This document shows positions 1 through 9,009 of a stretch of 64,000 bases of DNA, piece by piece. A model generated the notes under the pieces. That model was not told the DNA's origin and did not search any database. It was given only the letters and a program-made list of their open reading frames with translations. The DNA comes from Falsigemmobacter faecalis. GTDB lineage: Bacteria; Pseudomonadota; Alphaproteobacteria; Rhodobacterales; Rhodobacteraceae. Position 1 is the first letter of the stretch. Each line of letters starts with the position of its first letter. A program made the position numbers and the translations under genes. Location of the stretch: NCBI RefSeq assembly GCF_003863335.1, contig NZ_RRAZ01000003.1, positions 62,001 through 126,000 of the forward strand, given 5' to 3'.

Positions 1-98
1 TCGGGCAACTGCTCTGAAAGTCGCGCCGTGAAGGGGAAAACTTCCCTCTCATGCGGGAACTTAATGCCAATATTCCAGTCTGTTTTGCTTGATTGGCG

Positions 99-114
99 AT
101 AGTTCAGGAACTAT
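99..114. promoter_or_regulatory. Palindromic operator candidate upstream of cysA
   Basis: A perfect 7-bp inverted repeat, ATAGTTC-AG-GAACTAT, lies 11 bp before the ribosome-binding site (GGAGG at 126-130) of the sulfate transporter operon. Its symmetry and position fit a dimeric regulator binding site, but no regulator gene lies next to it in the window and the site matches no consensus I can name with certainty. It could also be a short hairpin in the mRNA leader. Confidence 0.35.
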
Positions 115-137
115 TTCCCATTCCCGGAGGTGCCCCC

Positions 138-1235
138 ATGGCCATTGAGATCAGCGATATCAGCAAACAGTTCGGCAAAACGCAGGTTCTGCGCGGTATT
201 GATCTGTCGATCATGGACCGTGAGCTTGTGGCGCTGCTGGGCCCCTCGGGCTCGGGGAAGACCACGCTTTTGCGCATCATCGCGGGGCTTGAATGGCCCG
301 ATGCCGGTCAGCTTGTGGTGGCGGGCGAGGACTGGATGCAGCTGGGGGCCAAAGACCGCCGCATCGGCTTTGTCTTTCAAAGCTATGCGCTTTTTCCCCA
401 TATGACGGTGCGCGAGAACCTGGCCTTTGGCCTGACGGTGCGCCCCAAAGCGCAGCGCCCCTCTGCGGCGCAGATCACATCGCGGGTGGATGAGCTTTTG
501 ACCCTGCTGCAGATCGATACGCTGGGCGAGCGCTACCCCGCGCAGCTTTCGGGCGGTCAGCGTCAGCGGGTGGCGCTTGGTCGCGCGCTGGCGATTGAGC
601 CGCGGGTTTTGCTGCTCGATGAGCCTTTCGGCGCTTTGGATGCCGCGATCCGCCGCGATCTGCGCCGCTGGCTGCGTGAGGTGCATGAGCGCACCGGCTC
701 GACCACGATTTTTGTGACCCACGACCAGGAAGAGGCTTTTGAGCTGGCCGACCGCGTGGTGGTGATGGAGCAGGGCCGCATCGCCCAGATCGGCACCGCC
801 GATCAGATCCACGACCATCCGGCGACGCCCTTTGTGGCGCGCTTCATGGGCGCGGTGATTGAACTTCCGGTGACCCTGCGGGCCGGGCGGGCGGAATTGA
901 AGGGCGTCGACACTTCGGCCCTGCCGCGCCGTCCGCTGGGCGATGGTCCGGCGACGCTCTTTCTTGCCCCCGATCAGGTGGCGCTGGAGGCCGATCCCGC
1001 CAGCCCCTTCCTGGTGACGGCTGTCAGCTCCACCGGCAAGCTTTTGCGCGTGACGCTTGAGGCCCCGGGACTGCCCGTCGTTGATCTTGATCTGCCGCGC
1101 CTTCAGGCGCGCGGCGTGGCTGTTGGTCAGAATTTCCGCCTGCGTCCGCTGGCTGGAGCGGTCTTTTCGGCACCGCGCAGCGCCAGCCCTGCAGGCCTCA
1201 TTGAGATGACTCCGGTAAAGGAAAACATTGCATGA
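138..1235 (+). CDS. cysA: Sulfate/thiosulfate ABC transporter ATP-binding protein CysA
   Basis: This 365-residue protein is the cytoplasmic ATPase that powers sulfate/thiosulfate import. It has Walker A (GPSGSGKT, residues 35-42), the ABC signature LSGGQRQR, Walker B VLLLDEPFGALD, the H-loop in FVTHDQEEA, and a C-terminal TOBE-like regulatory extension. The ATG at 138 was chosen over an upstream in-frame TTG at 93 because GGAGG at 126-130 sits at ideal spacing. The stop overlaps the start of the binding-protein gene (ATGA), so translation is probably coupled. The sulfate assignment comes from the Sbp-type binding protein and the paired CysT/CysW permeases downstream. The 138 bp upstream hold the promoter region and no gene. 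Confidence 0.93.
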   Translation: MAIEISDISKQFGKTQVLRGIDLSIMDRELVALLGPSGSGKTTLLRIIAGLEWPDAGQLVVAGEDWMQLGAKDRRIGFVFQSYALFPHMTVRENLAFGLTVRPKAQRPSAAQITSRVDELLTLLQIDTLGERYPAQLSGGQRQRVALGRALAIEPRVLLLDEPFGALDAAIRRDLRRWLREVHERTGSTTIFVTHDQEEAFELADRVVVMEQGRIAQIGTADQIHDHPATPFVARFMGAVIELPVTLRAGRAELKGVDTSALPRRPLGDGPATLFLAPDQVALEADPASPFLVTAVSSTGKLLRVTLEAPGLPVVDLDLPRLQARGVAVGQNFRLRPLAGAVFSAPRSASPAGLIEMTPVKENIA

Positions 1236-2233
1236 AACGCTCGATTTTCCGTGTCGCTGCTTTGGTTGCGGGCCTGACGGCCGCCGCTCCGGCGCTGGCG
1301 CAGGACAGCCTTCTGAACGTGTCTTATGACGTCGCCCGTGAGCTTTTTGAGGATCTTAATCCGAAATTCATCGCGCAGTGGAAGGCTGATAAGGGCCGCG
1401 ATCTGACGATCGATCAAAGCCACGGCGGCTCGTCGCGCCAGGCGCGGGCGATCCTTGAAGGGCTGGCCGCCGATGTGGTCACCTTCAACCAGGAGACCGA
1501 TATCGACGCCCTGGTTGAGGGCGGTCTGGTCGATCAGAACTGGCGTGAGGCTTTCCCCAACGGGGCCTCGCCCTATTACTCGCTTCCGGCTTTCCTCGTG
1601 CGCAAGGGCAACCCCAAGGGCATTCAGGACTGGGGTGATCTGGCGAAAGAGGGCGTGCAGCCGGTCTTCCCGAACCCGAAAACCTCTGGCAATGCGCGCT
1701 ATACCTATCTCGCGGCCTATGCCTGGGGGCTGAATGAATTCGGCGGCGATCATGCGAAAACCCAGGAGTTCGTGAAGAATCTCCTCTCGAATGTGCCGGT
1801 GTTTGACACCGGTGGCCGCGCCGCAACCCAGACCTTTGCAGAGCGTGAAATCGGCGATGTTCTGGTCACCTTTGAGGCTGAGACCGGCGGGATTGCCGCT
1901 GAATATGCCGATAAAGGCTTTGAGCGGGTGACGCCCTCGATCTCGCTGTTCTCGGCCTTCCCGGTGGCTGTTGTTGCTGAATACGCGAAGAAAAAAGGCT
2001 CGGAAGAGGTGGCGACGGCCTATCTGAACTGGCTCTATTCGCCGGAGGCGCAAAAGGCGCTGGCAGAGCATTACTACCGCGTCACCGACAAAGATGTGGC
2101 GGCAGACTATGCCGACAAACTGCCTGAGGTGAAGCTTGTCACTGTGGATGAGATCTTCGGCGGCTGGGCGAAAGTCCGCGCTGAGCATCTGGCCGATGGT
2201 GGCATTCTTGACCAGGTCTTCGTTAACCGCTGA
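1232..2233 (+). CDS. sbp: Sulfate/thiosulfate-binding periplasmic protein
   Basis: This 333-residue periplasmic solute-binding protein belongs to the Sbp/CysP family. Residues 1-23 form a Sec signal peptide with a hydrophobic core and an ALA cleavage site before QDSLL. The mature N-terminus (LNVSYDVARELFEDLNPKF) is typical of sulfate binders, as are the SHGGSSRQARAI loop and the VVTFNQETDID and PKTSGNARYTYLAAYAWG segments. It delivers oxyanion to the CysT/CysW channel. The gene overlaps cysA by 4 bp and precedes cysT by 10 bp. Sulfate and thiosulfate binders are hard to separate by sequence alone, so the substrate is left open between the two. Confidence 0.93.
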   Translation: MKRSIFRVAALVAGLTAAAPALAQDSLLNVSYDVARELFEDLNPKFIAQWKADKGRDLTIDQSHGGSSRQARAILEGLAADVVTFNQETDIDALVEGGLVDQNWREAFPNGASPYYSLPAFLVRKGNPKGIQDWGDLAKEGVQPVFPNPKTSGNARYTYLAAYAWGLNEFGGDHAKTQEFVKNLLSNVPVFDTGGRAATQTFAEREIGDVLVTFEAETGGIAAEYADKGFERVTPSISLFSAFPVAVVAEYAKKKGSEEVATAYLNWLYSPEAQKALAEHYYRVTDKDVAADYADKLPEVKLVTVDEIFGGWAKVRAEHLADGGILDQVFVNR

Positions 2234-2243
2234 GGCTTTATAC

Positions 2244-3086
2244 ATGACCGCTGCCGCTCCGATCCGGGCGAAGCGCGTGCTGCCGGGGTTCACACTGAGC
2301 CTCGGCACAACGCTTTTATACCTGACCGTTGTCATCCTGATCCCGGTGCTGGCCCTGGTGCTGAAAGGCGCCGATATCGGGCCGCAGCGGTTCTGGGCCA
2401 TTGTCACCTCTGCCCGCGCGCTGGCGGCCTTTCAGGTCACGCTGACGGCGGCGCTGATCGCGACGCTCTTTAACGCGCTTTACGGTCTGCTGATGGCCTG
2501 GGTGCTGGTGCGCTATGAGTTTCCGGGCCGCAGGCTGCTGGATGCGCTGATGGATATTCCCTTCGCGCTGCCAACCGCTGTGGCGGGGCTCTCGCTGACG
2601 GCGCTGTTCTCGGCCAATGGCTGGTTCGGGCAGTTCCTGGCGCCGCTGGGGCTGGCGCCGGTTTACACCATCTGGGGGGTGGCGATTGCCATGGCCTTCA
2701 CCTCGGTCCCCTTTGTGGTGCGCACCGTTCAGCCGGTGCTGGAGGATCTGGATCCCGCTTATGAGCAGGCGGCCCGCACGCTTGGGGCCTCAGACTGGGC
2801 GATCTTCCGGCGGGTGGTCTTTCCGCAGATCCTGCCGGCCTTTCTGGCGGGGGTGACGATCTCCTTTGCCCGCTCGCTGGGGGAATTCGGGGCCATCGTT
2901 TTCATCGCCGGAAACCTGCCCTTTAAGACCGAGATCGCCTCGCTGCTCGCCTTCATCCGGCTGGAGGAATACGACTACCAGGGGGCTGCCGCCATTGCGC
3001 TGGTGCTGTTGATGTTTGCGGTGGTGCTTTTGGTCATCTCCAACCGGCTGCAGGCCTGGGCCGCGCGCTATCGGGGGCAGGCATGA
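2244..3086 (+). CDS. cysT: Sulfate ABC transporter permease CysT
   Basis: This 280-residue inner-membrane permease has about six hydrophobic segments. It carries the EAA-type cytoplasmic loop that contacts the ATPase (EQAARTLGASDWAIFRRVVFP) and the family tail segment SFARSLGEFGAIVFIAGNLP. It forms the translocation channel with CysW. The ATG at 2244, just after the sbp stop, replaces a longer upstream reading in the same frame that lies inside sbp and would remove the usual short N-terminus. No strong ribosome-binding site is visible, which fits coupling to sbp. The stop overlaps the cysW start by 4 bp. Confidence 0.93.
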   Translation: MTAAAPIRAKRVLPGFTLSLGTTLLYLTVVILIPVLALVLKGADIGPQRFWAIVTSARALAAFQVTLTAALIATLFNALYGLLMAWVLVRYEFPGRRLLDALMDIPFALPTAVAGLSLTALFSANGWFGQFLAPLGLAPVYTIWGVAIAMAFTSVPFVVRTVQPVLEDLDPAYEQAARTLGASDWAIFRRVVFPQILPAFLAGVTISFARSLGEFGAIVFIAGNLPFKTEIASLLAFIRLEEYDYQGAAAIALVLLMFAVVLLVISNRLQAWAARYRGQA

Positions 3087-3904
3087 GCATTGCGCATCAC
3101 AAAGAAAGCCGCCTGGTGCCGCGCCTGCTGATCGGGCTGGCCGTGGCGCTGACCCTGCTGATGGTGGTGGCGCCGCTGGCCTTTATCTTCTGGAGTGCCT
3201 TTTCCAGGGGCTGGAATGTCTATGTTTCAAACATCCTCCATCCCGTCACGCTGCATGCGATCTGGCTGACCACGCTGGTGGCGCTGATCGTGGTGCCGCT
3301 GAACGTGGCCTTTGGGGTCGCGGCCGCCTGGGCGGTGGCGCGGTTTAAGTTCCCCGGGCGCGGGCTGGTGCTGACGGCCATTGAGATCCCCTTTTCGGTC
3401 TCTCCGATCATCGCAGGCATTTGTTACCTTTTGCTTTACGGCCGCCAGGGTCTGCTGGGCCCCTGGCTGATGGAGCATGAGATGCAGGTGCTGTTCGCGC
3501 TGCCGGGGATTGTGCTGGTGACCATGTTCGTCACCTCTCCCTTTGTGGCGCGCGAAGTGCTGCCGCTGATGCAGGCCCAGGGGTCTGAGCAGGAGCAGGC
3601 GGCGGTGACGCTGGGCGCGAACGGCTGGCAGATCTTCCGCCGGGTAACGCTGCCGAACATCCGCTGGGCGCTGCTTTATGGCGCGGTTCTGTGCACCGCG
3701 CGGGCGGTGGGGGAATTTGGCGGCGTCTCGGTGGTCTCGGGCAATATCCGGGGTCAGACCAACACGCTGCCGCTGCATGTGGAGCTGCTGTTTAACGATC
3801 TGAACGCCGTGGGGGCCTTTGCCGCCGCCTCAACGCTGACGGTGATTGCCCTGGTGGCGCTGGTGGTGAAATCCGTGCTGGAGAGCCGCCGCCATCAGGC
3901 ATGA
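3083..3904 (+). CDS. cysW: Sulfate ABC transporter permease CysW
   Basis: This 273-residue permease is the CysT partner and the last gene of the cys operon. It has about six membrane segments, an EAA loop (EQAAVTLGANGWQIFRRVTLP) and the CysW-like segment ARAVGEFGGVSVVSGNIRGQ, followed by TLPLHVELLFND. It overlaps cysT by 4 bp. A hairpin lies 18 bp downstream. CysW proteins are usually slightly longer, and the extra residues are generally N-terminal. Confidence 0.92.
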   Translation: MSIAHHKESRLVPRLLIGLAVALTLLMVVAPLAFIFWSAFSRGWNVYVSNILHPVTLHAIWLTTLVALIVVPLNVAFGVAAAWAVARFKFPGRGLVLTAIEIPFSVSPIIAGICYLLLYGRQGLLGPWLMEHEMQVLFALPGIVLVTMFVTSPFVAREVLPLMQAQGSEQEQAAVTLGANGWQIFRRVTLPNIRWALLYGAVLCTARAVGEFGGVSVVSGNIRGQTNTLPLHVELLFNDLNAVGAFAAASTLTVIALVALVVKSVLESRRHQA

Positions 3905-3921
3905 GGTCTGACAGACCAGAG

Positions 3922-3960
3922 GAAAAGGGGCCACATCTCTGACCGGGGTGTGGCCCTTTT
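3922..3960 (+). terminator. Terminator of the cys operon
   Basis: A GAAAAGGGGCCACA arm pairs with TGTGGCCCTTTTC around a short loop. The stem has one bulged G and its right arm ends in TTTT. It lies 18 bp past the cysW stop, as expected for an intrinsic terminator. Confidence 0.7.
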
Positions 3961-4125
3961 CTGTCTCCTGACCCCGGGCGGGGCAACGTGGGGACCGCCT
4001 GAGATCATTCCGTTCCCGCATCATCCCAGGTGGAAACTTTGGATTTTCTCTGGCGGAGCAGGTGCTACACTGCCGCCAGTCATTCGGCCCGTGCACAGTC
4101 CGGGCCACAACTAAAGGACCCTGCC

Positions 4126-5646
4126 ATGACCGCAGCGCTTCCCGCTTCCACCCGCGATCTGATGGCGAAATTCGGCATTGAGGCCGCGATTTTTACCGGC
4201 GGTCCCATGGCCAGTTTCAGCCCGCTGACCGGCGAGCAGATCGCCGGTCTGACCCCGGCCACCGAGGCCGAGACCAATGCCGCCATCGACCGCGCCCATG
4301 AGGCTTTCCTGAAGTGGCGCTCGGTGCCCGCCCCGCGCCGGGGCGAGCTGGTCCGTCTGCTGGGCGAAGAGCTGCGCGCCGCCAAGGACGATCTCGGCCG
4401 TCTGGTCTCGATTGAGGCGGGCAAAAGTGCCTCTGAGGGCTTGGGCGAAGTCCAGGAGATGATCGACATCTGCGATTTCGCAGTCGGTCTCTCGCGTCAG
4501 CTTTACGGTCTGACCATCGCGACCGAGCGTCCTGGTCACCGCATGATGGAAACCTGGCATCCGCTGGGCGTGGTCGGCATCATTTCGGCCTTCAACTTCC
4601 CCGTGGCGGTCTGGTCCTGGAATGCCGCGCTGGCGCTGGTCTGCGGCGATCCGGTGGTCTGGAAGCCCTCAGAGAAGACCCCGCTGACCGCATTGGCCAG
4701 CCAGGCGATCCTTGACCGCGCGCTGAAGCGCTTTGGGGCCGATGCGCCTGAGGGGCTGAGCCAGGTTCTGATCGGCGGCGCCGATGTTGGTAACGCCCTG
4801 GTGGTGAACCCGAAGGTTGCGCTGGTCTCAGCCACCGGCTCGACCCGCATGGGCCGGATCGTCGGCCCGAAAGTGGCGGAGCGCTTTGGCCGCACCATTC
4901 TGGAGCTGGGCGGCAATAACGCAGGCATCGTCACGCCTTCGGCCGATCTCGATATGGCGCTGCGCGCGATTGCCTTCGGGGCCATGGGCACTGCGGGTCA
5001 GCGCTGCACCACCATGCGCCGCCTTTTTGTGCATGAGAGTGTGTATGACACCCTGGTGCCGCGCCTGATCAAAGCCTATGCCTCGGTCTCGGTCGGCAAT
5101 GTGCTGGAGACCCAGGCTCTCGTCGGCCCGCTGATCGACAAGGACGCCTATGACGGCATGCAAAAAGCGCTGGAGGCCGCAAAGGCGGCGGGCGGCACGG
5201 TTCACGGCGGCGCCCGTCAGCCCGTTGGTCCGGACACGGCTTATTATGTGAAACCCGCGCTGGTGGAGATGCCCTCGCAGACCGGTCCGGTCTCGCAGGA
5301 AACCTTCGCGCCGATCCTTTATGTGATGAAATACAGCGACTTCGATCAGGCGATCGGGATGCATAACGCCGTGGGTGCGGGGCTCTCGTCCTCGATCTTC
5401 ACGCTGGATATGCGCGAGATGGAGAGCTTCCTGTCGGCCGCAGGTTCGGATTGCGGGATCGCCAACGTCAATATCGGCACCTCGGGTGCGGAAATCGGCG
5501 GGGCCTTTGGCGGCGAGAAAGAGACCGGGGGCGGTCGTGAATCCGGCTCGGACGCCTGGCGCGCTTATATGCGCCGTGCGACCAATACGGTGAACTACTC
5601 CCGCGCCCTTCCGCTGGCTCAGGGCGTGGTTTTCGACATCGACTGA
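4126..5646 (+). CDS. ALDH7-family aldehyde dehydrogenase (aminoadipate semialdehyde type)
   Basis: This 506-residue NAD-dependent aldehyde dehydrogenase shows the ALDH7 (antiquitin/AmaB) signature ELGGNNAGIV, then GTAGQRCTTMRRLFVHES with catalytic Cys294. It also has the adenine-pocket region PVVWKPSEKTPLTAL and the C-terminal GGAFGGEKETGGGRESGSDAW. Family members oxidise 2-aminoadipate-6-semialdehyde (in equilibrium with piperideine-6-carboxylate) in lysine catabolism. The ATG at 4126 is preceded by AAAGGA at 4113-4118; a start 32 codons upstream in the same frame gives an extension unlike the family. A terminator follows. No other lysine-degradation gene is adjacent, so the pathway is inferred from family membership. 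Confidence 0.88.
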   Translation: MTAALPASTRDLMAKFGIEAAIFTGGPMASFSPLTGEQIAGLTPATEAETNAAIDRAHEAFLKWRSVPAPRRGELVRLLGEELRAAKDDLGRLVSIEAGKSASEGLGEVQEMIDICDFAVGLSRQLYGLTIATERPGHRMMETWHPLGVVGIISAFNFPVAVWSWNAALALVCGDPVVWKPSEKTPLTALASQAILDRALKRFGADAPEGLSQVLIGGADVGNALVVNPKVALVSATGSTRMGRIVGPKVAERFGRTILELGGNNAGIVTPSADLDMALRAIAFGAMGTAGQRCTTMRRLFVHESVYDTLVPRLIKAYASVSVGNVLETQALVGPLIDKDAYDGMQKALEAAKAAGGTVHGGARQPVGPDTAYYVKPALVEMPSQTGPVSQETFAPILYVMKYSDFDQAIGMHNAVGAGLSSSIFTLDMREMESFLSAAGSDCGIANVNIGTSGAEIGGAFGGEKETGGGRESGSDAWRAYMRRATNTVNYSRALPLAQGVVFDID

Positions 5647-5673
5647 TCTCAGGCCCGCATTGGCTTGACCCTG

Positions 5674-5708
5674 CCCCGGTGCCCATTAGGGTGCCGGGGT
5701 TATCTTTT
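5674..5708 (+). terminator. Terminator after the aldehyde dehydrogenase
   Basis: CCCCGGTGCCC (5674-5684) pairs with GGGTGCCGGGG (5689-5699) around ATTA. In RNA it forms a continuous 11-bp stem with two G-U wobbles. The tail is TTATCTTTT. It separates the dehydrogenase from the next gene. Confidence 0.8.
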
Positions 5709-5719
5709 GGGGGACGGCC

Positions 5720-6709
5720 ATGAAGCAACTCACTCTCGGCGCAAAGGGGCCGCAGGTCTCGCAGATCGGCCTTGGCTGTATGAGCATCGCCGGAGCCTAT
5801 GGCCCGACCACCGAAGCGCAGGCCTTCGCCCTTCTGGATGCCGCCTGGGAGGCGGGTGTTACCTTTTATGACACCGCCAATATCTATGGCATGGGCCGCT
5901 CGGAGGAGATCCTTGGCCGCTGGATGGCGGACCGCCGCCCCGAGGGGCTGGTGCTGGCGACCAAGGCCTCAATCATTCCCGGCCCCCCGCGTGAGATCGA
6001 CAATTCCGCCACCCATCTGCGGTCTGAGCTGGAGGGCTCGCTGAAGCGGCTGGGGCTGGAGCGGGTGGATCTCTTTTACGCGCATCGCCGCGACGCCCGG
6101 GTGGAGCCTGAGGTTCTGGCCGAGACCATGGCGGCGCTGGTGCGTGAGGGGAAGATCGACGGCTATGGCGTCTCGGAGTGGTCGCCCGCCAGCCTGCGCC
6201 GCGCGCATGCGGTGCATCCGGTCACTGCGGTGCAAAGCGAATATTCGCTCTGGACCCGCCAGCCCGAGCTTGGGATGATCCAGGCCTGTGAGGCGCTTGG
6301 GGTGGGCTTTGTGCCCTTCTCGCCCCTGGCGCGCGGGATCCTGACGGATGACGTGCAGCAGCCTGTGGATTATGCGAAGGGCGATTTCCGCACCCGCAAC
6401 CCGCGTTTCCTGCCCGGCAGCTTTGAGCGCAATATGGCGGCCATCGCCCCCTTCCGGGAGTTTGCCGCCGCGCGCGGCACGGCCACGGCGACCCTGGCCA
6501 TGGCCTGGGTGCTGGCCCAGGGCAACGGGCAGATGGCCCCCATTCCCGGCACCCGCAGCATCGCGCATCTGCGCGAATGCCTGGCCGCGGCAGAGGTGAA
6601 GCTGAGTGCTGAGGATCTGGCAGAGATTGCCCGCCTGCTGCCCGCCGGCTTTGCCGAAGGCGGCCGCTATGCTGAGGCGCAGACGGCAGGGGTGGAAAGC
6701 TACGGCTGA
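5720..6709 (+). CDS. Aldo/keto reductase
   Basis: This 329-residue NADPH-dependent oxidoreductase has a TIM-barrel fold. The catalytic tetrad is readable: Asp51 and Tyr56 in DTANIYG, Lys82 in ATKAS, and His122 in FYAHRR. The C-terminal cofactor segment PIPGTRSIAHLRECL is also present. It resembles the YajO/IolS-like stress and general aldehyde reductase group; the physiological substrate cannot be read from sequence. A GGGGGAC-type Shine-Dalgarno lies just upstream. Its 3' end overlaps the convergent Wzz-like gene by 10 bp, with no terminator room between them. Confidence 0.88.
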   Translation: MKQLTLGAKGPQVSQIGLGCMSIAGAYGPTTEAQAFALLDAAWEAGVTFYDTANIYGMGRSEEILGRWMADRRPEGLVLATKASIIPGPPREIDNSATHLRSELEGSLKRLGLERVDLFYAHRRDARVEPEVLAETMAALVREGKIDGYGVSEWSPASLRRAHAVHPVTAVQSEYSLWTRQPELGMIQACEALGVGFVPFSPLARGILTDDVQQPVDYAKGDFRTRNPRFLPGSFERNMAAIAPFREFAAARGTATATLAMAWVLAQGNGQMAPIPGTRSIAHLRECLAAAEVKLSAEDLAEIARLLPAGFAEGGRYAEAQTAGVESYG

Positions 6710-7956
6710 GGGACGCGGCGACCAAACAGCCGCGACAGCAGGCCTCGCCGACGGGCGGGGCCAAGTTCCGGCAGGGCGATGACCGGGCGGATCTTCAGCA
6801 CGCTTTCCATCTGCCGGGCCGTTCGGATGGCGGGGTTCTTCAACTCCAGCAGGAACGCCAGGCCCACGGCCAGCAGCCCCGAGGCCAGGCCACCCGCCGC
6901 CATCACTTTGCGCCTGCCGCTGGACATCGCGTAATCCGGGGGCAATGCCGCCTCCAAAAGCGTAAAGTGCTCAGTCTGTTGCTCACTGTCGAGCCGCTGC
7001 GAGGTCTCGGCCTCGGCGCGGCGGCGGTTGATAACGGAATACTGGTCCTGCAACTGCTGCTGGCGGCGCAGATAAGTGCCGAGGCGGCTCTCGACCATCG
7101 GGGTGAGGGTGATCGATTCCTGCAGATCGCTGATGCGCGCGTCAACGGACTTCTGGCGGCTCTGCAGAGCCTCCATGCGCGATTCGAGCAGGGTCATGCG
7201 CCGCTGTTCCACCACGCGGGGGGCCACCACGGCCTGCAGCGGCAGGAGTTCCTGTTGCAGGTCCATGATCTGGCGGTCAAAGTCGCGGATCTGCTCTTCA
7301 AGCTGCGACAGTTCCTGACGGCGCGCCGAAAGGCTCTCCGGCAGAGCCGCAATCTGGGCGTTTTTGAAGGCGGTCATCTCAGCCTCAAGGGTTGCGAGCT
7401 CCCCCGAAATGCGTCGTTCCTCACTGGCAAAGAAGTCGAGCGTTTCACGCGCCACGGCGCTTTTGCGGGTATTGGTGCTCTCGAGAACCTGTGAAGCCAG
7501 CTCATTGGCCATATCGGCGGCAGTGACCGGATCCGGCATGACAACGCGGATCACGATGGCTGACACGGCGGTCTCAGAGTTGAAGCTATGCGGTGCCCGG
7601 ATCGAGTCGAGTATGACCGAGTTGCGCATGATCGCAAGGCGCTGCCCGATCGGCAGATCCGGGATGGCGTCGAAGAGCCCGTGGCGATCCGCCAGGGCCA
7701 AAAGCGAATCCCGGCTGCGGATCTGCTGTTCAAGAAGCTGCATCCGCTGGCCGGAATGCGTCACCGATTCCGCAGCCGTGGCCCCCGCGATGCGCGGCAT
7801 CTCCATCTGCAAAACCGCTGTGCTCTCATAGGAACGCGATTTCTGCATCGCCATGTAGAAAGAGATAACCGAGCCGATCAGAAAAATCGTCACGATCAGC
7901 ACGATGCGGCGGCGGATCATGGCCAGAAGATCGGTAAGACTGCGGATATTGCCCAT
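6700..7956 (-). CDS. Wzz-like polysaccharide chain-length/export protein
   Basis: This 418-residue inner-membrane protein has the polysaccharide co-polymerase layout. There is an N-terminal membrane segment (VLIVTIFLIGSVISFYMAM, about residues 19-37), a long periplasmic part rich in coiled coil (about residues 165-320), and a second membrane segment near residue 355 (GGLASGLLAVGLAFLLEL). A short cytoplasmic tail of arginines follows. Such proteins set the chain length or gate the export of surface polysaccharide. It starts directly after the kinase-like gene (7957 stop, 7956 start), so the two form one unit. The C-terminal tail has no kinase domain, so the ATPase is a separate polypeptide. 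Confidence 0.82.
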   Translation of the reverse strand: MGNIRSLTDLLAMIRRRIVLIVTIFLIGSVISFYMAMQKSRSYESTAVLQMEMPRIAGATAAESVTHSGQRMQLLEQQIRSRDSLLALADRHGLFDAIPDLPIGQRLAIMRNSVILDSIRAPHSFNSETAVSAIVIRVVMPDPVTAADMANELASQVLESTNTRKSAVARETLDFFASEERRISGELATLEAEMTAFKNAQIAALPESLSARRQELSQLEEQIRDFDRQIMDLQQELLPLQAVVAPRVVEQRRMTLLESRMEALQSRQKSVDARISDLQESITLTPMVESRLGTYLRRQQQLQDQYSVINRRRAEAETSQRLDSEQQTEHFTLLEAALPPDYAMSSGRRKVMAAGGLASGLLAVGLAFLLELKNPAIRTARQMESVLKIRPVIALPELGPARRRGLLSRLFGRRVPQP

Positions 7957-8805
7957 TCAGAACCACCGCCTCCTGCGGGCCGGGCTGTCATCGGCCCGGT
8001 TAAGAACCACCCCGATCAATTCACTGCGCTCGCGGATCATGTCCTCACAGCGGCGGATGTCGGCGGGCACAGAGCGTTTGCCATCGGTCACCAGAAGCAC
8101 CCCGTCCACCTCTGGCAGAAAGCCAAAGACGTCATCGCTTTCAAGGAGTGGCGGCAGATCATAAAGGATAACATCCGGCCGCAGATCTTCGACCATATGA
8201 TCGAGCGCCAGCGCGGTCGAAGGCTCCTGCAGCAGTTCGGCGGAATCACTTTCCGCCTGCTGGTTCAGGCCAAGCGCCAGATTGCGGCCATAGCGCAGGA
8301 AGTGGCTTTCGACCGCGTTCTGTCCGGTCAGCAGATCGCGCATGACCCCGGGCTCGGTCACGCCAAAGCGCTTGTGCAGCGAGGGCCTGCGCAGGTCAAA
8401 GTCCAGAAGCGCCGTCCGTCCCGAGGGCCGGCGCGCCAGCGAGAGCGCCAGATTGGCCGCCACCGTGGTGGTGCCACAGCCCCGGGTGGGCGCGGTGATC
8501 GCCACCCGCCGCCAGCCGCGCTCGCTCAGCGCATGAAGCAGCCGGGTTCGAAGATGGTCATAAAGCAGCCCCACCGGATCGTCGCGATGGGTCGCAATCA
8601 GATGGCGGCCAGCGGCAGATTTAGAATCAAGCGGTACCGGGGGCAGGCTGGCCCAGATCTGTGAGGTGGCCGAGCGCAGCGCATCATCGCCCGCCGGAGG
8701 CAGCACGACGGCTGCCGTGCGACGCCCGCCAAACGGTGTAAGCCCGCTGCTGCGAACTCTTTTCCCGCCTTCGGGCTCTTCGGTCGATTTGCCTGCCTTC
8801 ATCAT
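7957..8805 (-). CDS. BY-kinase/CpsD-like ATPase lacking the Walker A lysine
   Basis: This 282-residue cytoplasmic protein belongs to the MinD/BY-kinase fold that partners Wzz-type proteins. The P-loop region reads TAPTRGCGTTTVAANLA (residues 104-120), where the usual GKT/GKS lysine is Thr112. Walker A' (LLDFDLRRPSL, about 133-143) and a Walker B-like ILYDLPPLLES are present. The C-terminus ends ARRRRWF with no tyrosine cluster, the usual autophosphorylation site. Family members phosphorylate themselves to control polysaccharide assembly; here kinase activity is doubtful and a structural or ATP-sensing role is possible. The gene is divergent from the pseudogene at 9010; the 204 bp between them must hold its promoter. 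Confidence 0.75.
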   Translation of the reverse strand: MMKAGKSTEEPEGGKRVRSSGLTPFGGRRTAAVVLPPAGDDALRSATSQIWASLPPVPLDSKSAAGRHLIATHRDDPVGLLYDHLRTRLLHALSERGWRRVAITAPTRGCGTTTVAANLALSLARRPSGRTALLDFDLRRPSLHKRFGVTEPGVMRDLLTGQNAVESHFLRYGRNLALGLNQQAESDSAELLQEPSTALALDHMVEDLRPDVILYDLPPLLESDDVFGFLPEVDGVLLVTDGKRSVPADIRRCEDMIRERSELIGVVLNRADDSPARRRRWF

Positions 8806-9009
8806 TTATTCTCAAATTCCGGGACTCGTAAAATACTGAGCGTCCCTGCCTGTCGGCCACGACTGCCCTGCTGGTAATGCGCAGGGGGCCAAACGGTTGC
8901 CTGACTTTAGCGGATTGGGAGCATTTGAGAAAGACATTCATCCGGAAACGGTTTGACGCCAGCCTGTGAAAACCGGGGTCATACCGGAAGGGTCCGGCGG
9001 CGGCGGGGC

